Shown here in pieces: positions 20,150 through 32,210 of a stretch of 64,000 bases of DNA (within the stretch, counting starts at the first letter, position 1; each line of letters begins with the position of its first letter). Location of the stretch: assembly GCF_032884065.1 (NCBI RefSeq), contig NW_027062665.1, positions 1,065,060 to 1,129,059 on the forward strand, given 5' to 3'. This DNA comes from Artemia franciscana. Taxonomy: Eukaryota; Arthropoda; Branchiopoda; Anostraca; Artemiidae. The translations under genes and the position numbers were made by a program. The notes beneath the pieces are model-generated. The model searched no databases. It was not told the origin of the DNA and saw only the letters and a program-made list of their open reading frames with translations.

Positions 20150-21470
20150 ATCTGGGGGGGGGGACAGTTAAATTAGAAAAATTAGAAAAAAAGGAGGTAT
20201 TTTTAACTTACAAACAGGTGATCAGATCTTAATGAAATTTCATGTTTGGAAGGATATTGTGTCTCAGAGCTCTTATTTTAAATCCTGATTGGATAAGGTG
20301 ATGTTGGGGGGAGTTGGACTGGGGAAACCTAAAATCTTGGAAAATGCTTAGAGTGGAGGGATTGGGATGAAGCTTGGTGGGAAAAATAAGCACAAGTCCT
20401 AGATACATGATTGACATAACCAGAATGGACCTGCTCTCTCTGGGGGAGTTGGGGGAGGGTTAATTCTAAAACATTAAAAACAGAGGTATTTTTAACTTAC
20501 AAGTAAATGATTGGATGTTTATGAAATTTCATATTTAGAAGGACCTTGTAGCTCAGATCTCTTATTTGAAATCCTAACTGGATCCAGTGTCATTGGGGGG
20601 GGGGGGACTGGAAATCTTGGAAAATGCTTAAAGCAGAGAGATCAGGATGAAACTTGGTGGGAATAATAAGCACAAGTCCAAGATAAGTGACTGACATAAC
20701 TGGACCATAATATCCACTCTCTTTGGTGGAGTTGGGGGGGGGGGTAATTAGGAAAAACTTGAAAAAATGAGTTATCTGTAACTTACCAATGGGTGATCAG
20801 ATCTTATTGAAATTTGATATTTAGAAGGATCGTGTGCTTTAGAACTCCCATCTTAAATCCCAACCAGATCCAGTGACATTGGGGGAAGTTGGAGGGGGAA
20901 ACTGGAAATCTTGGAAAACACTTAGGATGGAGAGATTGGGATGAAACTTGATGGGAAAAATAATCAAAGTTATAGATACATGATTGACATAATTGGAATG
21001 GATCTGTTCTCTTTGAGGAGCTGCAGGTTGTTAATTAGGAAAAATTAGAAAAATTGAGGTATTTTTAACCTAAGAATGTTTGACTGGATCTTAATGAAAT
21101 TTGATATTTAGAAGGAACTCATGTCTCAGAGCTCTTTTCAAATCCCAACCAGATCTGTTGACATAAGGGAGAGTTAGAGGGGAAACTGGAAATCTTAGAA
21201 AACTCTTATAAATGTCAGAGATTTGTGATTGATGTAACTGGACTGTATCTGCTCTCTTTGGGGGAGTTAGGGGGTGGGATTCAGTGCTTTGGCGAGTTTG
21301 GTGCTTCTGAACATGCTAGGATGATGAAAATTGGTAGGTGTGTCAGGGAGCTGTACAAATTGACTTGATAAAGTTGTTTTCCCCAAATCGGCCATCTAGG
21401 GGCTGAAGGGAGAGGAAAAATTAGAAAAATTGAGGTATTTTTAACTTACGAGTGGGTTGATTAAGCTTCT
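20150..21470 (+). repeat. Tandem array of about 290-bp units
   Basis: Units start near 20165, 20475, 20755 and 21045, with a partial unit near 21420. Shared blocks are GAGGTATTTTTAACTTACAA, ATGAAATTTGATATTTAGAA, TCTCAGAGCTCTT, GGAAATCTTGGAAAATGCTT, GATGAAACTTGGTGGGAA and GATTGACATAACTGGA. Poly-G runs vary in length between units. No ORF runs through the units. Confidence 0.85.
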
Positions 21471-21479
21471 GATTTTCCT

Positions 21480-22330
21480 TTTGAAGCAATCTATTGGTTC
21501 TTAAAATTTTGCTAGAGCTCATGCCATATGAGCTCTTGGCTCTTCCAACCTTGTCACAAGTGCCATATGAGGTCTTAGCTCTTGTTCATTTTGTATCTAT
21601 ACCTAAATGACTAGGGTATATATTGAAATTTAATAACAGCCTAATATTCCAAGGCTGTTTTGCTTCTCTTTGGTTTGATGTAGATCTATGTCCAGTGTTT
21701 CAGAGTTATGGTTTCTTAGGATAGTGATAGCAGATTTAAGAGTCAGAAAACATTACTATGCATTTATTGCTCTGTTTCAGTTTAACTAGGGGGTCAAAGC
21801 ACAGATTGATTGCAGCTACTTCAGCTGTTAGTATACTGATCCCTTTTTTGTGTTTTTCCATAATGCATTGGCTATGCTCTTTTAAAAAGTATCCACTTCC
21901 ACATCCCTCTTCACTTAAAGACCCATCAACATATAGCTAGGCACATCCATTATATTCCTTTTTTAAGAGCTGTTTGAAATGATGGAATGCAGTTTGGGAT
22001 TCAATTTTGTTTTATTCAAAACAGGAGAAAGCCATAGGCTTGTTGCAATTGCTTCCTTTTGGGGGGGGGGAATTCTTGTTTAACTTCTGGGGTGATTGAT
22101 GTCCATGGTCATTCTTTTGCTATTTTATTTCTAACATGTTCTAGTTTGATGGGGTATTACCTTAAATTGCACTGTCCAGCTAAATAAGGAATAAATCCTG
22201 TAGAATTGCTGGTTAGTGATAACAATGGTTGGATGTCTCAACAGCATCCCATTCAGTTTACCACAGCTTTGATGACCATTCTCCATTAGCAGCTCTTTTA
22301 AAGGCAGTAGTCAAACTCTCAACACTCCCC
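21480..22330 (-). pseudogene. LINE fragment with RNase H domain
   Basis: Minus-strand translation in broken frames gives YVDGSLSEEGCGSGYFLKEH, then ISILTAEVAAI. This is the catalytic Asp-Gly-Ser and the Glu-containing helix of a LINE RNase H domain. YPSHLGID follows (the usual 'WxPSHxGI' segment). Upstream sequence (FKRAANGEWSSKLW) fits the linker after the RT. Several stops and frame changes show it is dead. RNase H with this motif order occurs in I, R1 and some Jockey-group LINEs. Confidence 0.65.
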
Positions 22331-22529
22331 CCTCCTCCAGCATGAGGATTAAGTAAGGAGGAAAAATGAAATTAGGTGATAAAGAATTTATTTACACAGA
22401 CCAGAAGGATGGGGCACATAGACAGGGAGCAGGGCCCATGATAAATAAGGAAGCTGCTAATTTTTTTTTAGGCTGGGAAGGTATTAATAATAGAATACTA
22501 AGTGCTCATTTTATGATTAAGAAATTTTT

Positions 22530-22880
22530 TTATGATTAAAAAAGGTGGTTAGAACAAGTATGGTGAATATAGAGGCATTAGCCTGGTTTCTGAGGGTAGC
22601 AAATCGCTTAGTATAAGGATACTTTTTTGACTTAGAGATGCTATTGACCAAGTTTTAAGATAGTTATAGTGTGGTAATGGGATGCAATGGCAATGGGAGA
22701 ATATGGAACTATATGGGAAAGTAAACTTTTCTGGACTTAGATTATGCTGATGATTTGGTCTCTTATAAAAGTGTGAGTTAAATGAATGAACTTTAAGAGG
22801 TTTTGTGAGTTCAGTGCACTGGAATAGGTTCAATAATTAATGTTAAGAAGACTTTTGCTATGCATATTTGACTGGTTTAG
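22530..22880 (+). pseudogene. LINE reverse transcriptase fragment
   Basis: Broken frames give EYRGISLVSEGSKSLSIRIL and LDYADDLVSYKS, the latter being the catalytic Y-x-D-D box region, then VSSVHWNRFNN. It is heavily decayed and probably belongs to the same broad group as the fragments at 29.95-30.48 and 34.2-34.7 kb. Confidence 0.55.
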
Positions 22881-23330
22881 ATTTTTTTTTGGGACAGTTC
22901 TAGGAGCTTTGCAATCATCCACATATAGTAATAATGAATTCTTCAATTAGGCTGTACAGTCATTGATGTACATGCTGAATAATTTAGGACCTTGGATGAT
23001 CCCCTAAGGAACTCTACTCATGACTGTTCATGACATTTCAGAAAAAAACTGCATTGTCATTGTAGTTGTGTACCAACACCCTCTGAGTCTCATCAGTTAG
23101 AAAGGCTTCTATCTGCACTTCACATGTATTTACTTTCAACTTAAGTAGGTACTGTTCAACTTTATCAAAGGGTTTGCTGTGGTCAAGCAATATTACATCC
23201 ACTGACACTTGTAGACCAAAATCTTAGAGTCTATTCACAAAATCATGACTCAATTTAACTGGTATGACATCTATTTTTGAAAACTATGTTGGTATTCGCT
23301 AGACCAAGGCTGCATCCCAATCTGTCTTCC
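22880..23330 (-). pseudogene. CR1-like LINE reverse transcriptase fragment
   Basis: On the minus strand, broken frames read VILLDHSKPFDKVEQYLLKL, then IEAFLTDETQRVLVHNY, GIIQGPKLFSMYINDC and YVDDCK. These match RT blocks from 'FDFSKAFDKV' through 'G(V/I)PQGS' to the catalytic 'Y-x-D-D' in CR1-type LINEs. It is decayed, with many stops. Confidence 0.65.
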
Positions 23331-23439
23331 ATGGTTGTATCTAACAGTCACAATCAGCTCCAGATTTGAAGGTATTGATGGTACTGGGATGGGTACTGGG
23401 ATTGATGGTGATGGATTTGAAGGTATGGGATGTTAATTT

Positions 23440-23800
23440 TTCATCAGTCAGTGAATTCCAGTAGGACAAAATTCTATTGGAGAAGTAGTTGGATGTCTTG
23501 ATCTGGGCTCTCATCTGAAACTGCTTTGTTGTACACCCTCTTGTTTTCTGCTTGGTGTCTAGTTGGAGATATGATGGAGGACTATCACTTGTTAAAAACT
23601 TCTTGTCAGGATCATGTCTCCCCTTTATCTTTTATAAGCCAGTGATTGTAGCTTAGGTTTTCTTAATCTTGCAGGATAGTCAAGACCTTTTCACCCTCTG
23701 CCCCTTCCCTTATACATGCTGTGACCTTTCTTTGAATGGATTCAAGGGCATGTACATCATTCTTGTTAAAAGAGAGCCAAAAGTCCTTCCATTCTCAATG
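23440..23800 (-). pseudogene. CR1-like LINE C-terminal fragment
   Basis: Minus-strand frames read NDVHALESIQRKVTACIREG, then LRKPKLQSLAYKR and RGDMI, matching the end of a CR1-type ORF2. It lies upstream, in minus-strand sense, of the RT block at 22880-23330, so the two are not collinear parts of one intact element. Confidence 0.6.
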
Positions 23801-24715
23801 AATGACCAAACTATGGCTTTTTAGTATATGGACCTCTGCGGGAGATTGTTTTATTTTTATTAAGCCTAGTCATTTCGATGCTTTGGTAATGACTATTCTT
23901 ATGTGGGTTTTGAATTTCTGCTTGTTATTATACCCTGTAAAGGTAGATAAAGCTCTTTTACAGGGCCTTTTTAGATGGAACATACTAATAAATTATAGGT
24001 AATAGACTACCATTATTTTATGCAATAAAACTCGAGTTTAGAGGGTTTTGTTGATCTTGGAGAGTAGTTGAGTTAGTTGAATAGGACTTTAAGGAATGGA
24101 TCCAGAAACTTAATGTTCTCCTGTGAATGTGTTTGGAATACTTGTCTTTATTCCTTCCTCTCTCAAAAGGGTGCTGACCTTTGATCACCTTTACATTTTT
24201 TTTTCCTTGTTTTTTCTTTATACTTAATTTCTTGTTGGGATGAGAATGATGGAATGTTTTGACATTAAAATGCACCCTTTGAGGTATTTCCCTCCCTCCC
24301 TAACTATTTTTAAGGTCTCTCCCCCTAGCTGAAATATTTTTAAGGTCTGAAGAAATTTAACTGTCTTAAGTAAATTCTGTTGTTTTACAATTGCAAACAT
24401 TTACATATAAGGGCTTCAAACCTCTACAATGGGGTTCTCTGATTGTTTTGTTGTTAGGGGGAAGTGAGATGCCTCAAAGGGTGCATTTTAATTTCAAAAC
24501 ATCTCCACTCTCAAGCCTTCAGATAATACAACATTTGCTCTAAGGAAGAGACAAGGGCGGGTGGGGTAAAAGTTGATATATGATTGCCAGGGCCTTATCC
24601 AGGACTTTTGTTTGGGTTGCTACTTTTTTCATTAGGGGAGGGGGGTACAAAAAACTTTAATAAACATCAAAAACATGAAATCTATATTTAATCCCTCTTC
24701 ATTTTTGGGAATATT
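23801..24715. other. Intergenic, no gene seen
   Basis: No supported exon. Two similar blocks occur at 24250-24300 and 24450-24500 (GATGCCTCAAAGGGTGCATT and, inverted, AATGCACCCTTTGAGGTATT). They form an inverted pair about 200 bases apart and may mark a small old inverted-repeat element. Confidence 0.35.
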
Positions 24716-24719
24716 ACTG

Positions 24720-24965
24720 GTCTATGCTGTTATTAGGAAAGTAAAGACTAACATTAAAATCCCAAAGTGAGCAAAATTTATTCTATATAGGAAGGGGACT
24801 GGCCCTTCCTCATCTCCAGCTCATGGTCAGAGAAACTTCAGAGGGTGCTCATTATGTCAGAAATTGGGTGTTCTAGTTCTTTTTTTTATAAGTTGAAAGT
24901 GATTGGAGACCAACCAGTGCCAATAAATTAAACACTTTGTCCCAGTGCCAGTACATAACTCCTTT
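24720..24965 (+). repeat. Decayed foldback fragment plus 270-bp-family fragment
   Basis: AGACTAACATTAAAATCCCA and GGAAGGGGACTGGCCCTTCC recall the foldback left arm. From 24840 the 270-bp unit appears (GGGTGCTCATTATG, TGTTCTAGTTC, GAAAGTGATTGGAG). Confidence 0.5.
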
Positions 24966-24989
24966 CACAGATCTCTATAGTCACTAAAG

Positions 24990-27640
24990 AAAGATTAAGA
25001 TTTATGTCTGTTTGGGTGACCTTTGAGAAGGCATAAGTTTAGTTTTCCCCTTTCCCTTGAACGTCAACTTCGAATTGTTAGAACTAAGGAAATGATCTTC
25101 TTTCCCTTTCTTTCAATCTTATGCTTGAGAGCTAAGACTGAGTGTAAAGAATAAAAATCAGATAAATATGGTGGTTTAATGACAAAAATGACTGTAATGT
25201 TAAGGATTCAGTAAGTTAATAGTCTTATACTCAAAGCTGGGCTAATAAGTGGAAATTACTAAGGAATAAATTTTAATACTATCCACAACCTAGGAACCAT
25301 TTAATATTATTGTTTTGTAATTGAACTATTAAATGTCATTTTGTATTTAATCTTATAATTATTGAAATGATAATTGTAAAAACGACAAAAAAAAAAAAGT
25401 TTTGGTGTTGTATGGGTATTTTATTAAATTTTTCTTTAATGTTGAGGATTTTGACTTGAATGGAAATAAGTTTTAAGTGTTTATGAAGGTTTTCCAGTGC
25501 ATTTTTAGTGTCGTGTTTTCAAAATCATGTAAACGGTTTTCAAATGGGCTGTGCTTTATGCATTCCATTGCGTTTTGTCATATTTGGGTTCAAAAGGACA
25601 CTTTTTAATCAGGTGACAGAACAGACACCCCTTCGATTTTCTGTGATATTTAAAAAAAAAATGTCGTTAGATTTGTTCTTGTTTTTATTATCAGATATAT
25701 TTACAACCCTATGCACATTTATGGCATTATTTTGCGTCCTTTTTCCATAGTTGAATATATTTTAACCATATTTTGACTTCTCTTAAGGTAAAGGGTGGAT
25801 TTGGACACCTCATACTACTTTTTATATTTTGTACTCAATTAATTTATTTTTGTCTTGAACTTTGTTGTTTCTTTTGACAGTTTTTCTTTACTTGATGTCA
25901 GTTATTCCTATGGTTTTTTGTTTCCAAAAAAAGAGGAAAATTAACGATTTGATCTACCTTTGGAACTTTGTAATCTGTCCAGAAAATTGAAACCTTATTG
26001 GCTTTGGTGGACTTGTCCCTGAGCATTTGTATAACAAAGGGACAACTTTCTAATCTTAGCAAAAAATTTGTTTTTAGTTGAAATCATAATTATTCTTTTA
26101 TTGCTTTATTTAGATGTCATATTTGAGGGCTTTTTAACTACAAAGAAAAAGATAAATTTGGCTGTATAAACTTAGAATTAAGATGCTATTCTCTTTTTTC
26201 TATGATGTATTGCAGTAAACTAAAAAAAAACTTATTCGCTCTTAGAATTCTATAGTATAAATTGAATGCCATACATCTAAAGTTCAAGCAGTTAGACTAA
26301 TCTGTAAAAGTAACTTCAAAAATAAAGAGTTGCAAAACACAAAAAAAGGTGAAAAAAAAGCATCCTAAGTAACAGCTTTTTGACAAAGAACCATGGTTTA
26401 GAACAGAGGTTTCAATTATGGTTAGGGGCAATTGCCTGTCACTAGACGTTGCTCCCCCTAGATATTGAAAACTGATCTTTTTTGTATTCTCATTGACAAA
26501 AATTACCCTCTGCTATATTTAGGAAAATACCTTCTGTCGTATCTGCTAGAAAATGAAAAAAAAAAAATCCTTGTCCCCTCTCCTATATTTTCGTGAATGG
26601 TTCTCCTGTTTAAAATTGCTTTTTCTATTGTTAAATGCTGGGTGGTTGAAAAAAATTACTATTGTTCTATACAATTTGTACTAAAATATACTAACTATTT
26701 AAGGTACTTTTTAATTATGCAGAACACACCCGAGAAGTGAAGTTAGATTAATCATAATGAAATATACCAAAATATGATGAAAATATAATACTTTGTTAAC
26801 AATATTATGGAAACTACAACAAAGAATTACGGAAAGCAGGCCACCCAGAACGCATTTTGTTAAATACCTAACATAGCTAAAATACCAACTCTATATATTA
26901 AATATTTAATTAAAGTATACCTACAACTGGTTTTCCACTCAGCCTAAGCTAATTGTCTCCAAATACAGACAGAATTCTTGAATGTTTTCTGGATGATTAA
27001 CAAATACTCTATTCAATTCTAATTTAAACTAATCAGTTTGTTCTAAATAGATATATTACTCCATAACACTAATTTATTTATATTATTATTTTAACCTTGC
27101 TATTTAATATAAAAAAACACAATTTTTAGTGTTTGTCTTGATTTACAGTAAAAATTTGTAGAATGAAACACTGCTTATGATTTTTGATTTATATTGTGGG
27201 CATGTATAAAATTACTGGTGAATTTGTTTATCCTTGCATTATCGGGAATATAATAGCCCTCAAACAGCCTGGGCTCTTGGCCCTCAAATATGATTTATTG
27301 TCCTTAAAAAAACGAGCAAAACTTCTGTTGATATATTATCATAGTCAAATAGTCCATGATTTCTATGCACTGGTTTCTTTTTCTAAAAATATGCTGAAAT
27401 TTTATCTCTGGTCAAGAGCTATGGTAGCTCTAAATTAATTATAACCAAATGTGAATTGGTTGCCAGGACTGTCAATTACTGATTTCTTAGAAATTCTGAC
27501 TAGAAGATTTTATGTGGTCAATCACTAAACTTTTCATCACCTTACTATACTTTATCCTCAGACATTAAACCAAACCTGAAAATTTTCTCAAAATATACTG
27601 TTTAGAACTGTTAAGTACAATTGATAATTAGAATTATATT
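24990..27640. other. Repeat-poor DNA upstream of eS21
   Basis: This is the longest stretch without obvious repeats. A non-coding first exon and the promoter of eS21 may lie here, but I cannot place them. 26390-26560 resembles the duplicated block at 45.4-45.7 kb (CTCCCCCTAGATATTGAAAA), and 26740-26800 resembles the inside of the 8-kb MITE. Confidence 0.4.
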
Positions 27641-27642
27641 GC

Positions 27643-27644
27643 AG
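27643..27644 (+). promoter_or_regulatory. RpS21: Likely 3' splice site of a 5'-UTR intron of eS21
   Basis: AATTATATTGCAG places an acceptor AG five bases before the start codon. The pyrimidine tract is weak. A non-coding first exon upstream is inferred, as is common for ribosomal protein genes. Confidence 0.4.
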
Positions 27645-27649
27645 CCAAT

Positions 27650-27898
27650 ATGCAAAACGACGCTGGAGAATTCGTCGATCTCTACATTCCTCGAAAATGT
27701 TCTGCCTCCAACAGGATCATACATGCTAAGGATCATGCTTCAATTCAGATCAACTTTGTCGACGTTGACGAAAGCGGAAGAGCCCAGAGCACATTTAAAA
27801 CCTTTGCCATTTGTGGAGCCATTAGAAGAATGGGAGAGGCAGATGATTCCATAAATCGACTCAGTAAAGATGCAGGAATTTTGTCAAAAAATTTCTGA
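27650..27898 (+). CDS. RpS21: 40S ribosomal protein eS21
   Basis: The 82-residue product starts [20 protein letters not shown] and continues [38 protein letters not shown] and ends [10 protein letters not shown]. This is the full eS21 family pattern, and its length is normal (81-83 residues in animals). eS21 sits on the solvent side of the 40S subunit beside uS2 and is needed for late 18S rRNA maturation. The CDS is a single uninterrupted exon. TATATTGCAG ends five bases before the ATG, so a 5'-UTR intron is likely, and the ATG context (CCAATATGC) is acceptable. An AATAAA signal follows at 27915. No poly(A) tail or target duplication is seen, and the frame is intact, which argues against a retrocopy. 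A residual doubt remains because no first exon is identified. Confidence 0.95.
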   Translation: MQNDAGEFVDLYIPRKCSASNRIIHAKDHASIQINFVDVDESGRAQSTFKTFAICGAIRRMGEADDSINRLSKDAGILSKNF

Positions 27899-27914
27899 TT
27901 TTTGTGCTTTGTTA

Positions 27915-27920
27915 AATAAA
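27915..27920 (+). terminator. RpS21: Polyadenylation signal AATAAA of eS21
   Basis: AATAAA lies 16 bases after the stop codon and is followed by a T-rich, then TGTTTATG-type stretch, as expected for a short ribosomal-protein 3' UTR. Confidence 0.75.
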
Positions 27921-27989
27921 CAAGGTCAATGAAAATTTTTTTTTTGTTTATGTTAAGTGTTTGGAAGAATGGGGTAAATTTAGTTGCTC

Positions 27990-28335
27990 TCTGATCACTT
28001 TGACTCTTAAAAATGCACTAGAACTTCTGATTTCCAATCCAATGATCTCCCCTTGAAGTTTATATGCCCACCCTTTTCATAAAAACCTTATATGTGCCCA
28101 GGGCAAAACTTAAAACTCTTGCCACGAGGGCTGTGGGGGAGGGGGCTGTCATCCTCAAAGACATACTAAACCTTTCAACTATGTTGAACAAAATGGCTAT
28201 CTCAATTTTTAATTGGATGTGTTATGAGAAATTTTAGGCAGGGGGGGGGCTTGTTCTCCAATCGCTGTCGACTATTAAAAGGTCACTAGAACTTTCAATT
28301 GAATGAGCCCCTTTTGAGAAATACCTTCGTAATTC
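27990..28335 (-). repeat. 270-bp-family unit, reverse orientation
   Basis: On the minus strand GAAAGTTCTAGTGACC, GATAGCCATTTTGTTC, AACATAGTTGAAAGG and CATATAAGGTTTTTATGA appear in family order. It begins about 90 bases downstream of the eS21 stop. Confidence 0.75.
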
Positions 28336-29780
28336 TATTTCATAGGTATTTTCTATTTTTTTGTATGTGCTTGGTTGCACATTGCTCCATGGTAGCAACC
28401 ACATGTACAATGGTTACAATCACATCTGTTCTATGGTCATAGTAATTAATAACGCGACCATATTTTGGAATATAATTGAAACAAGTTTTAGGATAGTAAC
28501 ATCTACCTATTAAAGAGCCTTTGGATGAATTGAGTGGCACAAACATAAAAAATATATTTTTTGTGGGTATCTATTGCTTTCATTCTGAACAGTATTGTCA
28601 ATTAAACTAAATTTTGTACACAAAATGAAACCAGCTAATCTTAAAACATAGACATTTATAAAAAAAGTGAATGGAACAATATTGTCACATACAAAATTTA
28701 AATTGTATAATAGAAATCTTCACAAAATATCACAATTTTAAGTCCTTCCTGCTCTAGATTCTATGCCCATCTCTGGCCTTCTCTATTGCAATACTTATTT
28801 AAAAATAAATTTTTTTTTAAAAGTTAAAATTAGAAAGAAGAGCAGCTAAGAGTACCTAAGCTTCAATCTTTTTGAAATATACAATACAGTATTTTATACA
28901 TAGTTACTTGAGTGGCTTTAATTGGGCACATGCCCTCCCCCCATCACCAATTGACCCCACTACTCCCAGCAAGTTTCCATAAAGGAGGCGAAACCAGTCA
29001 TTTAGTTGTGCCTATGTAACCATATTTAATTGCGACTACTTCTGTGGTATATGTAGTGGTTGTGTTGTGTGCTGTACTGCCTGCTTTTTCTGTATTATTT
29101 TGTGTCTATTTGGATGATAAATCGGTGCATGAACCCAACATAAAAAAAAACAAAACAAGAACCAATTTTGGCTGCCAATTAGTATTGAGTCAACCCACTG
29201 CAAGGGGGGGGGGAATTAATAAAAAAAATGGTAGAAAATTGGATATTTTGTATTATAGAACAATCACGACAAAATCTCCATTGCGCCATCTCCATGATTT
29301 ATTTATTTTAGCTTAGGACTTCTGAAGGATTTCTAATTTTAGTCAAATTAACTTCTTGTTTTTTACTTTTTAAATGTTTTAGATGGTTGAAAATCGGGTA
29401 AAAGAATAATTTCTCAAATTACTTGAAACACCCTAAAATGAACAAACCTCCCTCCATGGGGTCCGCTTAGTGGGTCAGCCCTGTAAGGGGGCAGCGACAC
29501 ACTGCTTAACCTCTTTAAAGTCTGCTGTATAACTTGCCTGTGTGTGTAATGGAAGACTTTTGCAGATGTTTATGTCTGCTATGTTTTTCAGCGAAGGGAG
29601 ACTGAATTAAATATTAAACGAAGAAAAGTGGATTCAAGCTGGGTAATATTCGGATATTTTTCAACCTAAAGTAACGTAAACTAACCTAACTTTTACCATC
29701 ATAGCTTGCATAAGACTGGAAAAAATTGACTTGCAAAACCAATTGAATCCAAGCAGGGAAAAGAGAATTTTGGACTTTCA
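28336..29780. other. Intergenic, no gene seen
   Basis: AT-rich sequence. No exon with supporting splice sites and no defined repeat is seen. Confidence 0.35.
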
Positions 29781-29785
29781 CTGAA

Positions 29786-29786
<1 letters not shown>

Positions 29787-29842
<56 letters not shown>
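29787..29842. repeat. (CA)n followed by (TA)n microsatellite
   Basis: ACACACACACACAC runs directly into a TA run of about 40 bases. Confidence 0.95.
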
Positions 29843-29843
<1 letters not shown>

Positions 29844-29949
29844 TATATTCCAAGCTGAAGTCTTGAGATATCAAGACATCAGGAAATCTCAAGGAATCAA
29901 AATCTTCAAAGAAGATTGTGTCTCATTCCCATTTTCTGGTTTATTTGGA

Positions 29950-30480
29950 TGATTATTGTCCAAAAGAACACAACAAAGGCTATGATAGAATACGACATGA
30001 AATAGGAAGCTAAAATTATCCTAGACTTGGATTACACGGAAGATTTGAGCGTAGGCGTTTTTATTTTTTTTGGCCAAATAAATTAATTTTTAGAGTATTG
30101 GAGAGTTTCCAGTGGTAATAGCCTTGAAAGTCTGCAATGAAAAGGCAAAGTAGCTTAGACTAGGAACGAAATATTAATAAAGATGTCAAATTGTTGATGA
30201 ATTAACAAGAAAATTGATTGAGCGGATAGGCTTAATTACCTAGGCAGTGTTGTACTTTGTAAGGAGAGTGGGTGTATTGAAATATAAAAAGTAGAATAGC
30301 CAAGGTGCAGGCTGAGTTTCATGCAGTCAAAAACCTTTCGATGAATAGCAGAGTATGTCTTAGAACCATCTGACAATGACCAATAGCTCTGTGCCATGGG
30401 GTTTCGAAAGGATAACAAAGAGAGTTTAGATGCTTTTCCTAGAAATAGCCTTAGAACAGTTTGGATTTTACTTTTTTAGT
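29950..30480 (+). pseudogene. LINE RT fragment, heavily decayed
   Basis: Broken plus-strand frames give LDLDYTEDLSVG (a mutated catalytic Y-x-D-D box), then GSVVLCKESGCIE, KTFR and FRKDNKESLDAFPRNSLRTV, matching the thumb region of the LINE family at 34.2-34.7 kb. It contains many stops. Confidence 0.6.
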
Positions 30481-30616
30481 CACGGTCAGCGCATAGGTTA
30501 ACCAAGAAAGAGGATAATTCATCGATGAACCTCATTAAGAAACTCACGCTTAGAGCCCAGAAAGCAACCACAGTATAGGAAGACCAAAAACTTGCGCTAA
30601 ACAACCACATAAACAG

Positions 30617-30618
<2 letters not shown>

Positions 30619-30676
<58 letters not shown>

Positions 30677-30692
30677 TACATATATATATATT
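30619..30692. repeat. (AT)n microsatellite
   Basis: About 70 bases of alternating AT with one small interruption. It is followed at 30692 by a fragment of the 270-bp family (TTGTAAATCAGAAGTTCTAG). Confidence 0.95.
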
Positions 30693-31124
30693 CGATTGTA
30701 AATCAGAAGTTCTAGTGCCCTTTTAATGAGTAAAACTGAGCATAGTTCAGCTGCATAAGACATGTTACCGAACACGGAAAGCAAATTTGAATTCAAGCTT
30801 TGAAAATTCACATGGCAGCAACCTAAAATACGAAGACTGTAAGGGTAGGCTATAGCACCACAAGGGACCAATTATTACCTCAAAGGCAAAGGTTTACCAT
30901 CAATGACAGTATTCTACAAGTATATCGAGTACTGCTCGCTGTGCTACCAAATATAAACACGTTGGCACCCAGTTGGGTCTGATACCTAAAGGGAGAAACC
31001 CATTGGAAAGAGAAATGGGGTGTAAAAGGATAACAAAGAGGGTTTAGTTGCTTTCCCTAGAAATAGTTTTCTGTGCTCATTTGAATGTCCAGTATATTAA
31101 ACGGTTGGTGGTAACGATTGTAAG

Positions 31125-31605
31125 CAAACAGTTCGTGGTAACGGATTTTAAATCAAAAGTTCATGGTGTCAAATTATAATTAAGGAGCGACTCCGGCTAA
31201 TAGTAACCGAAACTCTAAAAAAGAGAATTCTGATAACAGTTAACAGAATAAACTTATGTTAATTTCAAGAATATAAAATTCATTAAGTTTAAAGATACCC
31301 ATCAGAAGCAACAAGCCTGAGAAAATTTTCCTGATTTTTGAAAAGATTGGATAGGGAGGAAATGCCCCCAAAAAGGTAAGTGATCTCGATGAAAGTCACA
31401 CTATCAAATCTGCACATCAGAAACCTTATTACACAGGTTTCAAGTTCATGTTTATAATTGCATTTTTTTTTTCAAGGAGGAAGTTCACGGATGTGTTTAT
31501 TTGTTGTTATTTCATTCCCAGGAGGGATTGCGGCGAATCAATGGTCCTAGGAAATCGGGAGAAGGATCCCTTGAACTGAAATTAAAAATCGTAGTGCCAT
31601 GGTAC
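31125..31605 (+). repeat. Long dispersed repeat, 5' part
   Basis: CAGTTCGTGGTAACGG at 31129 starts the copy, but the terminal hairpin is spoiled. A further partial start (AAAGTTCATGGTGTC) follows, then the conserved body (GACTCCGGCTAATAGTAACC, TTTCAAGTTCATG, GATGTGTTTATTTGTTG). It breaks off near 31605. Confidence 0.7.
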
Positions 31606-32210
31606 TACATAAAATAATTCACAATGATTTATGATTATGCAGCATCTATTAAGGAGGGGGGGTGAGTCATTGTGTGGGCGAGGAGCGGGTGGATGCCTCA
31701 GTGCCTTTAAATATCTAAAATTGTCTAACTCTCCACAAGAGAATTATGTTTAATTATCTGTGTCAATTAAATGTTTAAATTGTCTAAAATTCTCTTAATT
31801 GTTTAAGTTCATTATTGAATTGTTCACTTAAACTATCTTTCCGCAAAAGTTGGGCCTAACTCTCTATGAGCCTTTAGGTAAATATAAAAAATGGTCAGGG
31901 GGAAAAAAGGCTACTTTGATCACACATCAGAGTGATCATGAATATTCATAAAGACATTACTAAAATTACCTAAACGTAGCTGCCTTAGTTTTTCTGCTGT
32001 CTTCGGCAACTGTACAACGGTGATTCAATATCCTATGGTAAGCCATTCTCTGTCAATCCATTCTTTGAAAAATTTATATGACTTTTTGTTTTAGACCATT
32101 TTACATTTTTTGATGACAAATCCTTTTTCCTTCAGAATTTATTGGCCTTCTTTTTTTTGTGTGGTCCATTCAGTAAAGCACGTCATTCATTGTTGTGATT
32201 TTTTTGTTAC
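31606..32210. other. Intergenic, no gene seen
   Basis: No supported exon. A run of near-repeats of AATTGTCTAAA and AATTGTTTAA occurs around 31720-31830. Confidence 0.35.

Noticed and set aside
20150-21470. Tandem array considered as a protein-coding repeat gene
   Set aside because: Stops fall in all frames of each unit and the poly-G runs change length by non-multiples of three.
27621-27854. 77-codon open frame overlapping eS21 in another frame
   Set aside because: It is a shadow of the eS21 coding exon, with no family resemblance.
27650-27898. eS21 considered as a processed pseudogene
   Set aside because: The frame is intact, an acceptor-like site precedes the ATG, AATAAA is present, and no poly(A) tail or target duplication is seen. 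It is not fully excluded.
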